64,000 nt of DNA, taken from the NCBI RefSeq assembly GCF_029633865.1, contig NC_079230.1:32073358-32137357 (forward strand). The letters run 5' to 3'. Below the pieces are notes generated by a model. That model made no database searches and was not told where the DNA came from. It saw only the letters and a list, made by a program, of their open reading frames with translations. How positions within the stretch are numbered: position 1 is the stretch's first letter; each line of letters opens with the position of its first letter. Below are positions 11,386 to 22,373 of the stretch, one piece after another. This DNA is from Lampris incognitus. Taxonomy: Eukaryota > Chordata > Actinopteri > Lampriformes > Lampridae. Made by a program: the position numbers and the translations under genes.

Positions 11386-11554
11386 AAACAGAAAGTCAGA
11401 AGGAAAGAAAAAGTCAGAAAGAAAGAAAGTCAGAAAGAAAGAAAGAAAGAAAGTAATAAAGAAAGACGGACAGACAGACAGACAGACAGAAAGAAAGGAA
11501 GTCAGAAAGAAAGAAAGGAAAAAAGTCAAAAGAAAGAAAGAAAAAGACAGAAAG
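11386..11554 (+). repeat. Right remnant of the AAAG/GTCAG satellite
   Basis: The same GTCAG and AAAG words as 337-6341 continue after Gypsy-A, with a short GACA run near 11470. This shows the retrotransposon landed inside the satellite. Confidence 0.9.
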
Positions 11555-11866
11555 TGGTGGGTGTCTGGTGGATATGTGGTGGATGTGTGGTGGGCATATG
11601 GTGGATGTGTGGTGGATATATGGTGGATGTGTGGTGGGCATATGGTGGATGTGTGGTGGGCATATGGTGGATGTGTGGTGGGCATATGGTGGATGTGTGG
11701 TGGGCATATGGTGGATGTGTGGTGGGCATGTGGTGGATATATGGTGGATGTGTGGTGGAGATGTGGTGGATGTGTGGTGGAGATGGGGTGAATATGGGGT
11801 GAATGTGTGGTGAATGTGAGGTGGAGATGGGGTGAATATGGGGTGGAGATGTGGTGGGTATCTGGT
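11555..11866 (+). repeat. 22-bp GT-rich minisatellite
   Basis: Tandem copies built on GGTGGATGTGTGGTGGGCAT plus AT, degenerating to GGGGTGAATAT units at the right end. Reading frames across it (CGGHMVDVWW and its reverse PPYAHHTSTI) are open only because of the periodicity and are not taken as genes. Confidence 0.9.
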
Positions 11867-11966
11867 AAGTTTTCCTCTTTCTAAATGTCATGTTCTACAT
11901 TTCAGGTGGTGACATTCATAAAAGTTGGAAAATAAATGATCAACAGGCTCCCGCTGCCGTCTCCAG

Positions 11967-12019
<53 letters not shown>

Positions 12020-12318
12020 CTGATGGCTTCCAGAGGAGCCTGACACACAACACCACAGCCTCAAGGTGTGTGCCACTCATTTCCTGGGGTTTAATTAAAA
12101 GCAAATGAACGAGACCCCCCCCTTTTAATTGGCTTAATGTCTGCATGTTGCCCTGCTGACTCCCACCATGAGCCCTTTGGAGTCAGGGGGCTCGTTAGCA
12201 CGCGGCTCTGCAGCCGGTCCTGGGAACACATGACTAACAGAGACGTGGACAGCAGGTACCCCAGGACCTCAGCACGCTCTGAGGGTTTGCAGCCCACTCT
12301 GGACCTCTGCTTCTGCTG
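11867..12318. other. Non-repetitive spacer with a GT microsatellite
   Basis: A perfect GT dinucleotide run lies at about 11969-12015. The rest, to 12318, is mixed sequence without a recognisable gene or transposon. Confidence 0.6.
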
Positions 12319-13772
12319 ATCATTCCTGATCATCCCTGATCATTACTGATCATCCCTGGTCATTTCTGATCATTACTGATCGTTACTGATCATTCCCTGA
12401 TCATTACTGATCATTAGTTATCATTCCTGGTCATTCCTGATCGTTACCTGATCATTACCTGATTATTACTGATCATTACTGATCGTTGCTGATCGTTACT
12501 GATCGTTACCTGATCATTACCTGATCATTAGTGATCATTCCTGATCATTACTGGTCGTTACTGATCATCCCTGGTCATTTCTGATCATTCCTGATCGTAA
12601 CTGATCATTACTGATCATTACTGATCGTTACTGATCATTACTGATCATTACCTGTTTATTACTTATCATTACTGATCGTTACCTGATCATTACTGATCAG
12701 CACCTGTTTATTACTGGTCATTCCTGATCATCTGTGATCGTTACTAATCATTAGTGATCATTACTGATCGTTACCTGATCATTACTGATCAGTACCTGTT
12801 TATTACTGGTCATTCCTGATCATCTGTGATCGTTACTGATCATCCCTGATCATTACTGATCATCCCTGGTCATTTCTGATCATTACTGATCGTTACTGAT
12901 CATTCCCTGATCATTACTGATCATTAGTTATCATTCCTGGTCATTCCTGATCGTTACCTGATCATTACCTGATTATTACTGATCATTACTGATCGTTGCT
13001 GATCGTTACTGATCGTTACCTGATCATTACCTGATCATTAGTGATCATTCCTGATCATTACTGGTCGTTACTGATCATCCCTGGTCATTTCTGATCATTC
13101 CTGATCGTAACTGATCATTACTGATCATTACTGATCGTTACTGATCATTACTGATCATTACCTGTTTATTACTTATCATTACTGATCGTTACCTGATCAT
13201 TACTGATCAGCACCTGTTTATTACTGGTCATTCCTGATCATCTGTGATCGTTACTAATCATTAGTGATCATTACTGATCGTTACCTGATCATTACTGATC
13301 AGTACCTGTTTATTACTGGTCATTCCTGATCATCTGTGATCGTTACTGATCATTACCTGATCATTACTGATCATTAGGGATCATTTCTGATCATTCCTGA
13401 TCGTTACTGATCATTACTGATCGTTATCTGATCATTACCTGATTATTACTGATCATTACTGATCGTTGCTGATTATTATTGATCGTTAGCTGATCATTCC
13501 TGATCATTACCTGATTATTACTGATCATTCCTTATCATTACTGATCGTTACCTGATCATTACTGATCATTACCTGTTTATTACTTATCATTACTGATCAT
13601 TACTGATCGTTACTGATCAGTACCTGTTTATTACTGGTCATTCCTGATCATTTGTGATCGTTATTGATCATTAGTGATCATTACTGATCGTTACCTGATC
13701 ATTACTGATCAGTAGCTGTTTATTACTGGTCATTCCTGATCATCTGTGATCGTTACTGATCGTTACTGATCA
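12319..13772 (+). repeat. GATC-rich tandem array (about 10-bp unit)
   Basis: The array is built from about 10-11 bp units of the form CTGATCATTA with variants ATTC, GTTA and ATCC. Many units contain the palindrome TGATCA. Segment 12331-12840 is repeated base for base at 12841-13350, giving a 510-bp higher-order tandem duplication; beyond 13350 the copies diverge. Confidence 0.95.
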
Positions 13773-13946
13773 TGTGGACACGTGAGGGATGTGAGCGTGG
13801 CTTCTAGGTGTATGCACCATCTTCGTGAGTTTGACTTGTGCGTGTGTAGTATTTTGGTGTTTTGGTAACCCGGCAAATCAAAATGCAAGTCTGTTGCATT
13901 CACATGGAAATGTCCACATTCTTCATTTCAACTGTCTGTTGCAGAT

Positions 13947-14418
13947 CTTTTTTTTTTACAATATATTTATTGTTTTTTAACAATATATTTATTGTTTTTT
14001 AACAATATATTTATTGTTTTTTTAACAATATATTTATTGCTTTTTTAACAATATATTGATTGCTTTTTAACAATATATTTATTGTTTTTTAACAATATAT
14101 TTATTGCTTTTTAACAATATATTTATTGCTTTTTTAACAATATATTTATTGCTTTTTAACAATATATATTTTTTAACAATATATTTATTGCTTTTTAAAA
14201 ATATATTTATTGTTTTTTTAACAATATATTTATTGCTTTTAACAATATATTTATTGCTTTTTTAACAATATATTTATTGTTTTTTAACAATATATTTATT
14301 GCTTTTTAACAATATATTTATTGTTTTTTTAACAATATATTTATTGCTTTTTAACAATATATTTATTGTTTTTTTAACAATACATTTATTGTTTTTTTAA
14401 CAATATATATATTTTTTT
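13947..14418 (-). repeat. 22-23 bp AT-rich minisatellite at the 3' end of the LINE
   Basis: About 20 copies of a unit that on the minus strand reads CAATAAATATATTGTT followed by a run of A. It lies directly downstream of the minus-strand L1 ORF2 remnant. Each unit holds AATAAA followed by an A run, so it looks like tandem expansion of the LINE 3' tail. The small segment 13773-13946 to its left shows nothing recognisable. Confidence 0.8.
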
Positions 14419-14521
14419 CAGTTTGCAAATCACATCAAATTGTACATCAACAGTACAGAACACAGCAAACATTTGTCACCCTGTTCTCCATCCCGTAACC
14501 CAATCCCTAACCACTTAAGTA

Positions 14522-15390
14522 CTAAAAGATAATTATATAAGATAAATAAATTACATAACCGAAAGTAACGAGAAGGGGAAAAGGAAAAACCAATAAAAAG
14601 ACAGAAGATGTAAAGGGTGTTTTTCTGGTCGGTGTGCAGGATCCTATGAAGCTGCCCTCCTTCCCCAGAGCTTGTTCTGGCTGAAGCGGGTTGCCAACAT
14701 TAACATCATGCCTTAAGAAGTACACAAAGGGTCTCCAGATATCATTAAACATCCTGTTTACATCTAACAATACACCTTATAACATCCTGTTTACGTCTAA
14801 CAATACACCTTATAACATCCTGATTATATCTAACAATACACCTTATAACATCCTGTTTACATCTAACAATACACCTTATAACATCCTGTTTACATCTAAC
14901 AATACACCTTATAACATCCTGATTATATCTAACAATACACCTTATAACATCCTGTTTACATCTAACAATACACCTTATAACATCCTGTTTACATCTAACA
15001 ATACACCTTATCTTTTCCATTGACACGTTTGACGCCATTTCTTTGATCCACATTCCAAGCCTTGGTCCATCAACATTTTTCCAACTAAGAGCCGTTATAG
15101 CTTTAGCTTGTAATATACACCTGTCTATGAAGCTGAACTCTCTGCGTTGTACATGTGGGTTGGTATAGTGAGGGAAAGTTAGGAAAATCTGGGGAGTAAA
15201 GCATTACCAAGAAATGTCTTCATGAATGTGTTCATAGAGGTGTGTAATAACATGTATTAAAATGTTGAAATTCAACTCCAGGGGGAAACCCTGAAAAAAC
15301 CTGATCAAAGTTGGGGTATTGACACCAGTATTAAAAAAACCAACTTCCGGTTTAGGATAAAAGGCTACCAAAAAAATTTTGTACATAATT
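14522..15390 (-). pseudogene. L1/Tx1-type LINE ORF2, C-terminal remnant
   Basis: Read from right to left, translated pieces include LQAKAITALSWKNVDG, RLGMWIKEMASNVSMEK and FNDIWRPFVYFLRHDV. These resemble the C-terminal end of fish L1 ORF2 proteins, beyond the reverse transcriptase. The frame is broken several times, including between the 33-bp array and the FNDIWRPF segment. The endonuclease and reverse transcriptase domains are absent; the next upstream sequence is an LTR. ORF1 of what seems the same element lies at 16480-17260 and 22225-22373. Confidence 0.7.
14748..15011 (-). repeat. 33-bp in-frame tandem array inside LINE ORF2
   Basis: Exactly eight 33-bp units (264 bp). On the minus strand each encodes IRCIVRCKQDV or a YNQDV variant, so the array keeps the ORF2 frame open. 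Units carrying GATTATATC in place of GTTTACATC are the third and sixth, giving a 99-bp three-unit order. It sits where the ORF2 text passes from NVSMEK to FNDIW. Confidence 0.95.
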
Positions 15391-15515
15391 TTCTGAACAA
15401 AAAAGTCTCTTGGGGTAAGTCTCTAACTCACTCGTGTGATTTTTTTATGATTTTTAAAAGTTTTTTTTATTTTTTATTCTTTTATCCCGTTCTTAAGGCC
15501 CTTTCCATCCACCCC

Positions 15516-16286
15516 TGTTGTGGTTACACCGCCCCGAGCTGCCTCCCCGGCACGTTCAAGCCACTCCCCCAGCTCGGACGCGCCGGAAACATCCGAGCGC
15601 TCGGCTCGCGCTCCGAGGAGACGAGCGCTGCACTGTACCAGGTGTTTGCCATCATCCATCAGGCACACCTGCGGCAATCAGGCAGCCTTCTACAAGAAGC
15701 CTCCCAGAACGTCTCTCAGTGCTTCGACGTACTGAACCCTGCGATAAAGTTCTGACAAGCCCTCCAGCGTTCCTTGCATTCTGTTTATTCCCCAGTGTCT
15801 TATCTTCGTGTCTCTGTTTCCTCCCAAGACTCTCCCTCCGCGATTTCCACTGCTCCCCGCGTCTCCCTCGTCCCCAGCGACCTTCACGTTTTTCCCCGGA
15901 CCTCTCCTGCGATCTCCCCCCTTGTCCCTCTACCTGGACCCCTCCTATCGGACTCGACTTCCCGGATCTCGGACCCGGACTTCCTCGGACAACCCCTCTT
16001 GGATCACGGACTGGACTTTCTTGCCAGGTGCACGCACATTATTTCAACACCTCCTGGTCATTTACATACCGCACCACACATTGGCTAAAAACCCTCACAC
16101 ATTGTTATACACGCAAACCACGGGACACCACACATAGTTTACTCACACATCCCACTAACAGGACGCCTTTTTTCACCATACATTCCCCTCCCACAATAAA
16201 ACCACCTTTTGGATTTTGAAGTCATCCTGTGTCTGTCTGCCTTGGGTTTCGCCACACGGGTCGGGTTCTGGTGCGCGAGCATAACA
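15516..16286 (+). mobile_element. Probable solitary LTR of an unassigned LTR retrotransposon
   Basis: A segment beginning TGTTGTGG and ending CATAACA, with AATAAA at 16194 and a terminal part resembling other fish LTR ends (CTGTCTGCCTTGGGTTTCGC). The body is GC-rich with short out-of-frame reading frames. The flanks (ACCCC and ATTCC) do not match, so no target duplication supports a simple insertion. It lies exactly between the LINE ORF1 and ORF2 remnants. Confidence 0.5.
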
Positions 16287-16479
16287 ATTCCCCTTATTGA
16301 GCTAGTAGGAACGTTAGTTTACAGCAGCTGTTTTCTCGGTTCGGGGTTACAGTGGTGCACTTCCGCTGCGCTGGCTTAGGCGTTTGTTGTAATGGTGGAA
16401 GGAATAAATGGTGCACGTTGTGTAGCCGAAAGAGAAAGTTGTCACGACTCCTGCTTGAGCTCCTCTACAGTAGGGCTAT

Positions 16480-17260
16480 TGTCGTTACACTTTCCTGACG
16501 GAACATTCCCACGTCAGGTCCGCCTCGGTCATTCCAAGAGACTGGATAAACGTGTCCACTTCTGCCGGAGTCTGGAAGGAGTGACACCTCTCATCGTGTG
16601 TCTCCAGGAGCCGGGCTGGAAACACCAGGAGCCGAGCTGGAAAGCGGATTCTGTGCTTGTGAGTCCCCTTGTCTCGCAGCTGCTTTCGCACCTCACCGGT
16701 GACGCGCTGCATCCTGTGCACACCGGAAAACGAACTTGCTCGTTATTGTAAAGGACCTTTCCTTTGGTTCTGGCGGCCTTCAGAACTCTCTCCTTGTCCT
16801 TAAATTTCAAGAACTTCATAATAAATGTCCTTGGACGTGTCGGGCGCGAGTCGTTGTTTGGTGGACCACCGATTCTCTGAGCCCGCTCGATTACCAAGGC
16901 CTCTCGTGGTTCCAAGCCCAGAGCCTCCGGTAGCCACTTTTCCAAAAACGCAGCTGCGCCCTGGCCCTCTACCTTCCCCGGTAACCCCACCATTCTCACG
17001 TTGTTTCGCCGACTTCTGCATCCCAAGTCGTCCACTTTGTTGGCGAGATTTTTAACGGTGCTTTCCAATGTGCTCACTGTGGATAGTAGCCCATTCAGGG
17101 TGTCTCGTCCGCATCACAAGTCCGTTGTTCTGCGTGTGCTATACGCCCTGTGCATTCTGGCACCTGCTTTCTGACATCCGTAATTGTTGCTTGCGCAACA
17201 TCCATTCGCTTATAAAGTCCACTTTTCAAGGACACCATGGCCTCCATGATATCTTTATTG
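16480..17260 (-). pseudogene. L1/Tx1-type LINE ORF1, main part
   Basis: Minus-strand translation gives a coiled-coil-like stretch (STLESTVKNLANKVDDL) followed by RSRRNNVRMVGLPGKVEG, WLPEALGLEPREALVIERAQ and FIMKFLKFKDKERVLKAAR. This is the RNA-binding (Transposase_22-like) core of L1 ORF1 proteins. The C-terminal FQTPAEVDTFIQSLG is in another frame (about 16500-16580), and a frameshift separates 17120 from 17077. A 21-bp tandem duplication lies near 16610-16650. The N-terminus continues at 22225-22373 beyond Gypsy-B. Confidence 0.8.
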
Positions 17261-17265
17261 CTATT
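17261..17265 (+). other. Target-site duplication CTATT, left copy (Gypsy-B)
   Basis: CTATT matches 22225-22229 directly outside the other LTR. The LINE ORF1 frame runs through this target site. Confidence 0.9.
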
Positions 17266-17556
17266 TGTGGTGTTCCCAACACAGAATATTAACCAGTGTG
17301 GGTTGGTTGGTTTTGAATGTGCACATTCAAATGTGATTGGTGCTGAATGAGGTGGTCAGCTATTGGTTGTTCCTGAAGCGTATATAAGGCAGAATCGCCA
17401 CCAGGGCGTTCTCTTGGTACTCCGCTCTACTCGGGATAGCTAGGTTGTTACAGCGTAATAATAAATATACTACGTTACTGTCATAAGTCTGCCGTGTGCA
17501 CTTTCCAGTTCTCTACTTAAACAGTTTAGAACAGTATTAGTGTTTCATACACGACA
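17266..17556 (+). repeat. 5' LTR of Gypsy-B
   Basis: About 291 bp with a TATA box (GTATATAAGG near 17380) and AATAAA near 17460. Longer than the 3' LTR because it keeps a stretch around 17465-17488 that is missing there. Confidence 0.9.
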
Positions 17557-17878
17557 GTTTGGCGACGAGGATGGGATGTTTAAGTTGGAAGTCAGAGTTC
17601 GCATGTCAAGCAGCTCCAGCGAGGCAGAAGTCAACGACGAACAACCAGGGAGACGTTCGGTGAGTGAAAGGACCGTCGAACAGAAGATGGCATTCGGTAA
17701 GCCAGAAGATTTCCACTTCGAGGAAAGTGAGGGAAGTTTTGATAGTTATCGCCAGCGGTTAGAGCAGTACTTCACAGCAGATGGATTGGACACTCGAGAG
17801 GAGAAAACCAAAGCGGTATTTCTTACGGTGGTAGGAAAAAGGGCGCATAGCTTGCTGATGGATTTGTGCACCAGATAA
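17540..17878 (+). pseudogene. Gypsy-B Gag, N-terminal part
   Basis: The open segment reads ...EESEGSFDSYRQRLEQYF... and ends at a frame break (LLMDLCTR then stop). Similar order in Gypsy-D (DFESYLERLEQWM, GLLKNLC) shows this is the Gag N-terminus. The true start is probably the ATG at 17573 or 17600, since 17540 lies inside the LTR. Gag resumes in another frame at 17879-17960. Confidence 0.75.
17560..17576 (+). other. tRNA-Ser(GCT) primer binding site of Gypsy-B
   Basis: TGGCGACGAGGATGGGA, a few bases inside the LTR, is complementary to the 3' end (with CCA) of vertebrate tRNA-Ser(GCT), which ends CCCATCCTCGTCG. The same site is present in Gypsy-D. Identity of the tRNA rests on recalled knowledge of its 3' end. 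Confidence 0.75.
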
Positions 17879-17959
17879 GCCATCGGGTAAAACGTATGAA
17901 GTACTGGTGGGAATGCTAGAAAAGCACTACATCCCGAAAACCGACTTTATTGCCGAGAG

Positions 17960-20524
17960 ATGCAAGTTTCACGGAAGAAACCAAAAGGAAAACGAAACAG
18001 TGAGTACATTGCAAGTTCGAGAAAGTTAGCAGCCACATGCAAATTTGGAGCATTTCTAGATGAAGCACTGCGTGACAGGTTGGTCTGTGGAGTTAAGAGC
18101 AGTGAGCTAAGAGATCGGTTACTCAACGCGGCTCACACAAAAGACTTAACGTTACTGCTCGCAGTTGAAATGGCGCTTTCTTTTGAGGTAACAAAAGGCA
18201 ACAGTGCGCAACAGTTTGCACAGAGAGGCTATAAAGCTAATGTGGCGGAAAAGAAGGCTACCCTAAAGCATAGAGAGGCTACGGTAAAGTCTACAGCTAA
18301 TGGAAAGCCCTGCTATCGCTGCAATGGAAAAGGCCACAGACCGGATGAATGCAGGTTCAAGGACGCAGAGTGTCACCAGTGCAAGAAAAAGGGACACACC
18401 GCAAAAGCATGCCGTTCACCTAAAGAAGGAAGCCATGGCAAGGCATCGAGAGGGACCAGGCATTTGGAATGTTGCCACGCTCTCAAGCACGGGACATGTA
18501 CAAATTCCAGCGCTATCAAGCAGCAGGGAAGACTTGGTTGCCACGCTCCCCAGCACGTGGACCAGAGCAACGCTCACAGTCTTCGGGCAGATGGAGATCC
18601 TATCCAGCCTCAGCTCTGCAGTGCCAGAGACGACTGCTGTGTGCCGACAAGGCGCATGGTGGATGCTGTACAGAACATTGACACTGGTCAGACATTGGAC
18701 AGTGGAGGGGCCGAGCTTTTTGCAATGGACACGGGTAAAGGTGACATTGTGAAACCCTACTATGTGTATGTCAGTGTAAATGGTACAAGGGTGAAAATGG
18801 AGGTAGACACTGGCGCAGCCGTGTCAGTGATATCTGAAACTATACTTAAACGCTGGTTTAAAGATGTGAAACTTAGTCCTGCAAATTGTGTGCTGAAAAC
18901 CTACAGTGAGGAATCCTTGCCGTTGATAGGAAAATTCGCAGCAAAGGTGAAATGCAAGGAACGCTCAGAAAAGCTAGAACTACTAGTCGTGAAAGGAAGA
19001 GGTCCTGCATTAATGGGCAGAGACTGGATAAGCCAATTAAAGCTAGACTGGTCAAGAGTCAACAGAGTGGCTCATGATACAGTGGATGATGTGTGTGCCA
19101 GACATGCATCAGTGTTCAAACCTGAGCTAGGCAAGTTAAAAGGTATTGAAGCCAGACTACATGTAGTTCCAGATGCTGTGCCCAAGTTCTGTAAGCCTAG
19201 AAACGTGCCTTATGCATTAAGAGAAGCCGTAGAGAGAGAACTGGCAAAATTGGAAGCTGAAGGTGTCATCTCACCCATTAATTACAGTGAGTGGGCAGCT
19301 CCAATAGTTTGTGTGCCTAAAAAGGATGACAGTGTGAGAATATGTGGAGACTACAAGGTCACCATCAATCCATGGTTGAATGTGGAACAGTATCCACTAC
19401 CCAAAACCCAAGATTTATTTGCTAAACTAGCAGGAGGTCAGCAGTTTACCAAATTAGACTTGTCGCAGGCTTATCAGCAAGTTCTGTTAGAGGACAATTC
19501 AAGACATTACCTAACTATCAACACACACAGAGGGTTGTATCACTACAATACGTTACCCTACGGTGTTGCTAGCGTCCCTGCTATTTTTCAAAAGATTATG
19601 GATCAGGTTCTTCAGGGCATGGAAGGGGTCATCTGTTATTTAGATGACATCTTAATTACTGGAAAAGATACAGAAAGGCACCTGACTAACTTGGAAGAGG
19701 TGCTTAGTAGACTTCAAACTTACAATCTCAGGGTTAAAAGAGAGAAGTATGCATTCATGCAGAACAGCGTTTCATACTTAGGGCATGTCATTGATGCCAT
19801 GGGCATACATCCAATGAAGGAAAAGACAGATGCTATTCAGAGGGCTCCAGTTACGAAAAATGTAACTGAACTCAGGTCATTCTTAGCTCTGTTAAACTAC
19901 TATGGGAAGTTTATCCACAATCTATCTACTCTGATTCATCCAATAACAGCATTGCTGCATAAAGATGCAACCTGGGAATGGTCAGAGAAATGTCTAAGTG
20001 CATTTGATAGTGCAAAGAAGTCTCTTCAGTCAGATAAATTGTTAGTACATTTTGATGCAGAGTTACATATCATACTAGCATGTGATCCTTCTCCTTATGG
20101 AGTTGGTGCTGTAATCAGCCACAAAATGAAAGATGGAAGTGAGAGACCTATCGCATTTACATCCAGAATGTTAACTAAAACAGAACAGAATTACTCTCAA
20201 CTGGAAAAAGAGGCACTGGGTCTTGTTTTTGGAGTTATGAAATTCCATGAGTATCTTTATGGAAGGAAATTCTTGTTATTGACAGACCACAAGCCACTGT
20301 TGAAAATTCTGGGGCCTAAAACAGGTGTGCCAACACTGGCCGCCGCTAGATTACAAAGGTGGGCTCTAATTTTGGCAGCGTATACATACGAAATCCAGTA
20401 CAAGAAGTCAGAGCAGCATAGCAATGCTGATGCTTTATCAAGATTACCTGTGAAGCCTGATGTAGATGTGGTGTCAAACCCAATTTACAGTGTCTTACCT
20501 GGAAGGCTTACCTCTTACTGCTAG
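17960..20524 (+). pseudogene. Gypsy-B Gag C-terminus, protease, RT and RNase H
   Basis: 854 open codons. Two CCHC knuckles (CYRCNGKGHRPDEC, CHQCKKKGHTAKAC) lie at about 18312-18412. The protease has VDTGAAVSVI near 18803. RT has the KLDLSQAYQQ block near 19456 and CYLDDILITG near 19632. RNase H has ACDPSPYGVGAV and TDHKPLLKILG. The frame is lost near 20500 by a small indel, and integrase continues in a different frame from 20466. The apparent ATG at 17960 is internal to Gag and not a real start. Confidence 0.9.
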
Positions 20525-21779
20525 AGAAATAGCCAAAGAAACAGACAGAGATCCTGTGTTAAGAGTGGTTAAACAGTTGGTGTTAACTGGATGGCCTAAA
20601 CATGTACAGGATGAGTCACTGAAGCCTTATTTTCAGAGAAAATTAGAGCTTAGCATTGAGGATGACTGTTTATTATGGGGTTACCGTGTGGTAGTGCCTG
20701 ATAAACTAAGAGACAGGCTATTGTCGGAATTACATGAGCACCACTGGGGAATAGTTAAAATGAAGTCCCTCGCCAGAAGTTTATTCTGGTGGCCTACATT
20801 AGATGACAGTATTGAACGTGAAGTGAATCAGTGAATCAGTGTACTATTTGTCAGCAGCAGCGTAGTATGCCTGCTACCGCACCGATACATACATGGAAAT
20901 GGTCTTCGAGTCCATGGGAAAGAGTACATCTTGATTTTGCTGAGGACCACAAGCAGATGTTTTTAGTAGTGATGGATGCCTATGCTAGATGGCCAGAGAT
21001 AGTTCCCATGATCACTACTACTTCATCTAAGACAATTGAAGCAATGAGAAATTTATTTGCAGCTTATGGGTTGCCTAAAGAGGTTGTAACTGATAACGGA
21101 CCTCAGTTCGTATCGCAAGAGTTTGAGTTTGAGTAAAAATGGAGTAAAACACATCAAGTCACTTGCATACCATCCTGCAAGTAACGGTTTAGCTGAAAGA
21201 TTGGTCCAAAATCTTAAGAAATCCCTTGCAAAGAATAGAGCCATTGGTGGTATGACGCTTGAGCACTGTGTAGCAAATGTTCTGATGGGGTACAGAAACA
21301 CACCCCATACTAAGACAGGAAAGACCCCAGCTGAGCTATTTCTGAGAAGACAGGTGAGAACCAGGTTGTGTCTTATCAAACCAGAGTTCTCTCAGAGAAT
21401 GCAGACCGAGTCTGAACCAAATCTTCCCCGTGTTAGGTCTTTTAAGATTGGTCAACACGTGTTGGTAAAAAACTACAGGGGAGGGGAGAAATGGCTGAAT
21501 GGAGTTATAAGTGAAGTGTTGGGTCCTGTCACATACAGTGTTGAAGTAAATGGAAATTGTGTGAAAAGACATGTGAACCAGATGTTGGGTGTCAAGGGAA
21601 ATCCAGATCAGACTCAAATGGACTCTTGTGATGGAGCTTCTTGGGAGATTGATAATTTCAATGCAGACACTGATGTGTCAGAACATCCTGAACCACAGGT
21701 TGTGGAAGAACGACCTGTAGAACCACCACCGCCAGTTGTGGAAAGGAACACTCGTCCTGGGGGACAGACGTCCTCCTGA
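20466..21779 (+). pseudogene. Gypsy-B integrase
   Basis: Three overlapping frame segments (20466-20834, 20831-21136, 21123-21779). The zinc finger with the CTICQQQ end is followed by the core with LDFAED, VTDNGPQF and the E-bearing HPASNGLAERLVQ, then GQHVLVKNYRGG and a proline-rich end. The first break is an 8-bp tandem duplication, GTGAATCA, at about 20823-20838. The second coincides with a repeated GAGTTT near 21120. Both look like replication slippage after insertion. Confidence 0.85.
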
Positions 21780-21941
21780 TAGACTGAATTTGTGACTGAC
21801 ATGCAGATTGGTTATTGAAAAAAAAAAGAAATCTGTAATGTAATGTATGGTTACTGTTGAAGAAATACTGTACATGGTTATGAGCTTAAGAGCAAAAAGG
21901 ATATGTTAGAATCCTAGAAAAAAAATGAAGTTTGAATTTAC

Positions 21942-21951
21942 AGGGGAGGAG
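21942..21951 (+). other. Polypurine tract of Gypsy-B
   Basis: AGGGGAGGAG directly precedes the 3' LTR. The stretch 21780-21941 is untranslated. Confidence 0.75.
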
Positions 21952-21952
21952 C

Positions 21953-22224
21953 TGTGGCGTTCCCAATGCAGAATATTAACCAGTGTGGGTTGGTTGGTTT
22001 TGAATGTGCACAGATCAATGTGATTGGTGCTGAATGAGGTGGAGGTCATCTATTGGTTGTTCCTGAAGAGTATATAAGGCAGAATCGCCACCAGGGCGTT
22101 CTCTTGGTACTCCGCTCTACTCGGGATAGCTAGGTTGTTACAGCGTAATAAATATAGTGCCGTGTGCACTTTCCAGTTATCTACTTAAACAGTTTAGAAC
22201 GATATTTGTGTTTCATACACTACA
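21953..22224 (+). repeat. 3' LTR of Gypsy-B
   Basis: 272 bp, aligned to 17266-17556 with scattered substitutions and a ~24-bp gap after AATAAATATA. Followed by CTATT (22225-22229), the right target duplication. Confidence 0.9.
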
Positions 22225-22373
22225 CTATTCTTGTCTGGGTCCAATATTTGGCCATCTCCTTCGTCGAGGTCGTCCTCCATGTCGGCCATGACGTTGCTCG
22301 TTTCTTCGCCCTCCGAATGTTCGTCCTCGTATCGTGGTTTCTTGTGGCCCGTTTTGCCACTGTTTCGTGACAT
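22225..22373 (-). pseudogene. L1/Tx1-type LINE ORF1, N-terminal part
   Basis: On the minus strand an ATG at 22373 opens a hydrophilic acidic N-terminus (MSRNSGKTGHKKPRYEDE then EGEETSNVMADMEDDLDEG), typical of fish L1 ORF1 starts. It runs without a stop to the Gypsy-B insertion point and continues in frame at 17265. The stretch 22374-22698 is presumably LINE 5' UTR or flank; nothing else is recognisable there. Confidence 0.7.

Larger units (their letters stand above)
17266..22224 (+). mobile_element. Gypsy-B: Mag-type Ty3/gypsy retrotransposon
   Basis: A 4.96-kb element with LTRs beginning TGTGG and ending ACA, 5-bp CTATT duplications, a tRNA-Ser primer site, two-knuckle Gag, DTGA protease, RT with YLDD, RNase H, integrase and a polypurine tract. 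No chromodomain and no envelope gene. The RICGDYKVT style of RT motif and the tRNA-Ser primer point to the Mag lineage. The LTRs have drifted (about 5 percent plus a 24-bp gap), and Gag and Pol carry several frameshifts. It lies inside ORF1 of the minus-strand LINE. Confidence 0.9.

Noticed and set aside
11305..11891. Frames encoding CGGHMVDVWW and PPYAHHTSTI repeats
   Set aside because: A 22-bp minisatellite read in all frames; overlapping on both strands with no sign of coding.
12331..13350. A CRISPR-like array in the GATC or 33-bp repeats
   Set aside because: Units are directly adjacent without unique spacers, and the genome is a fish.
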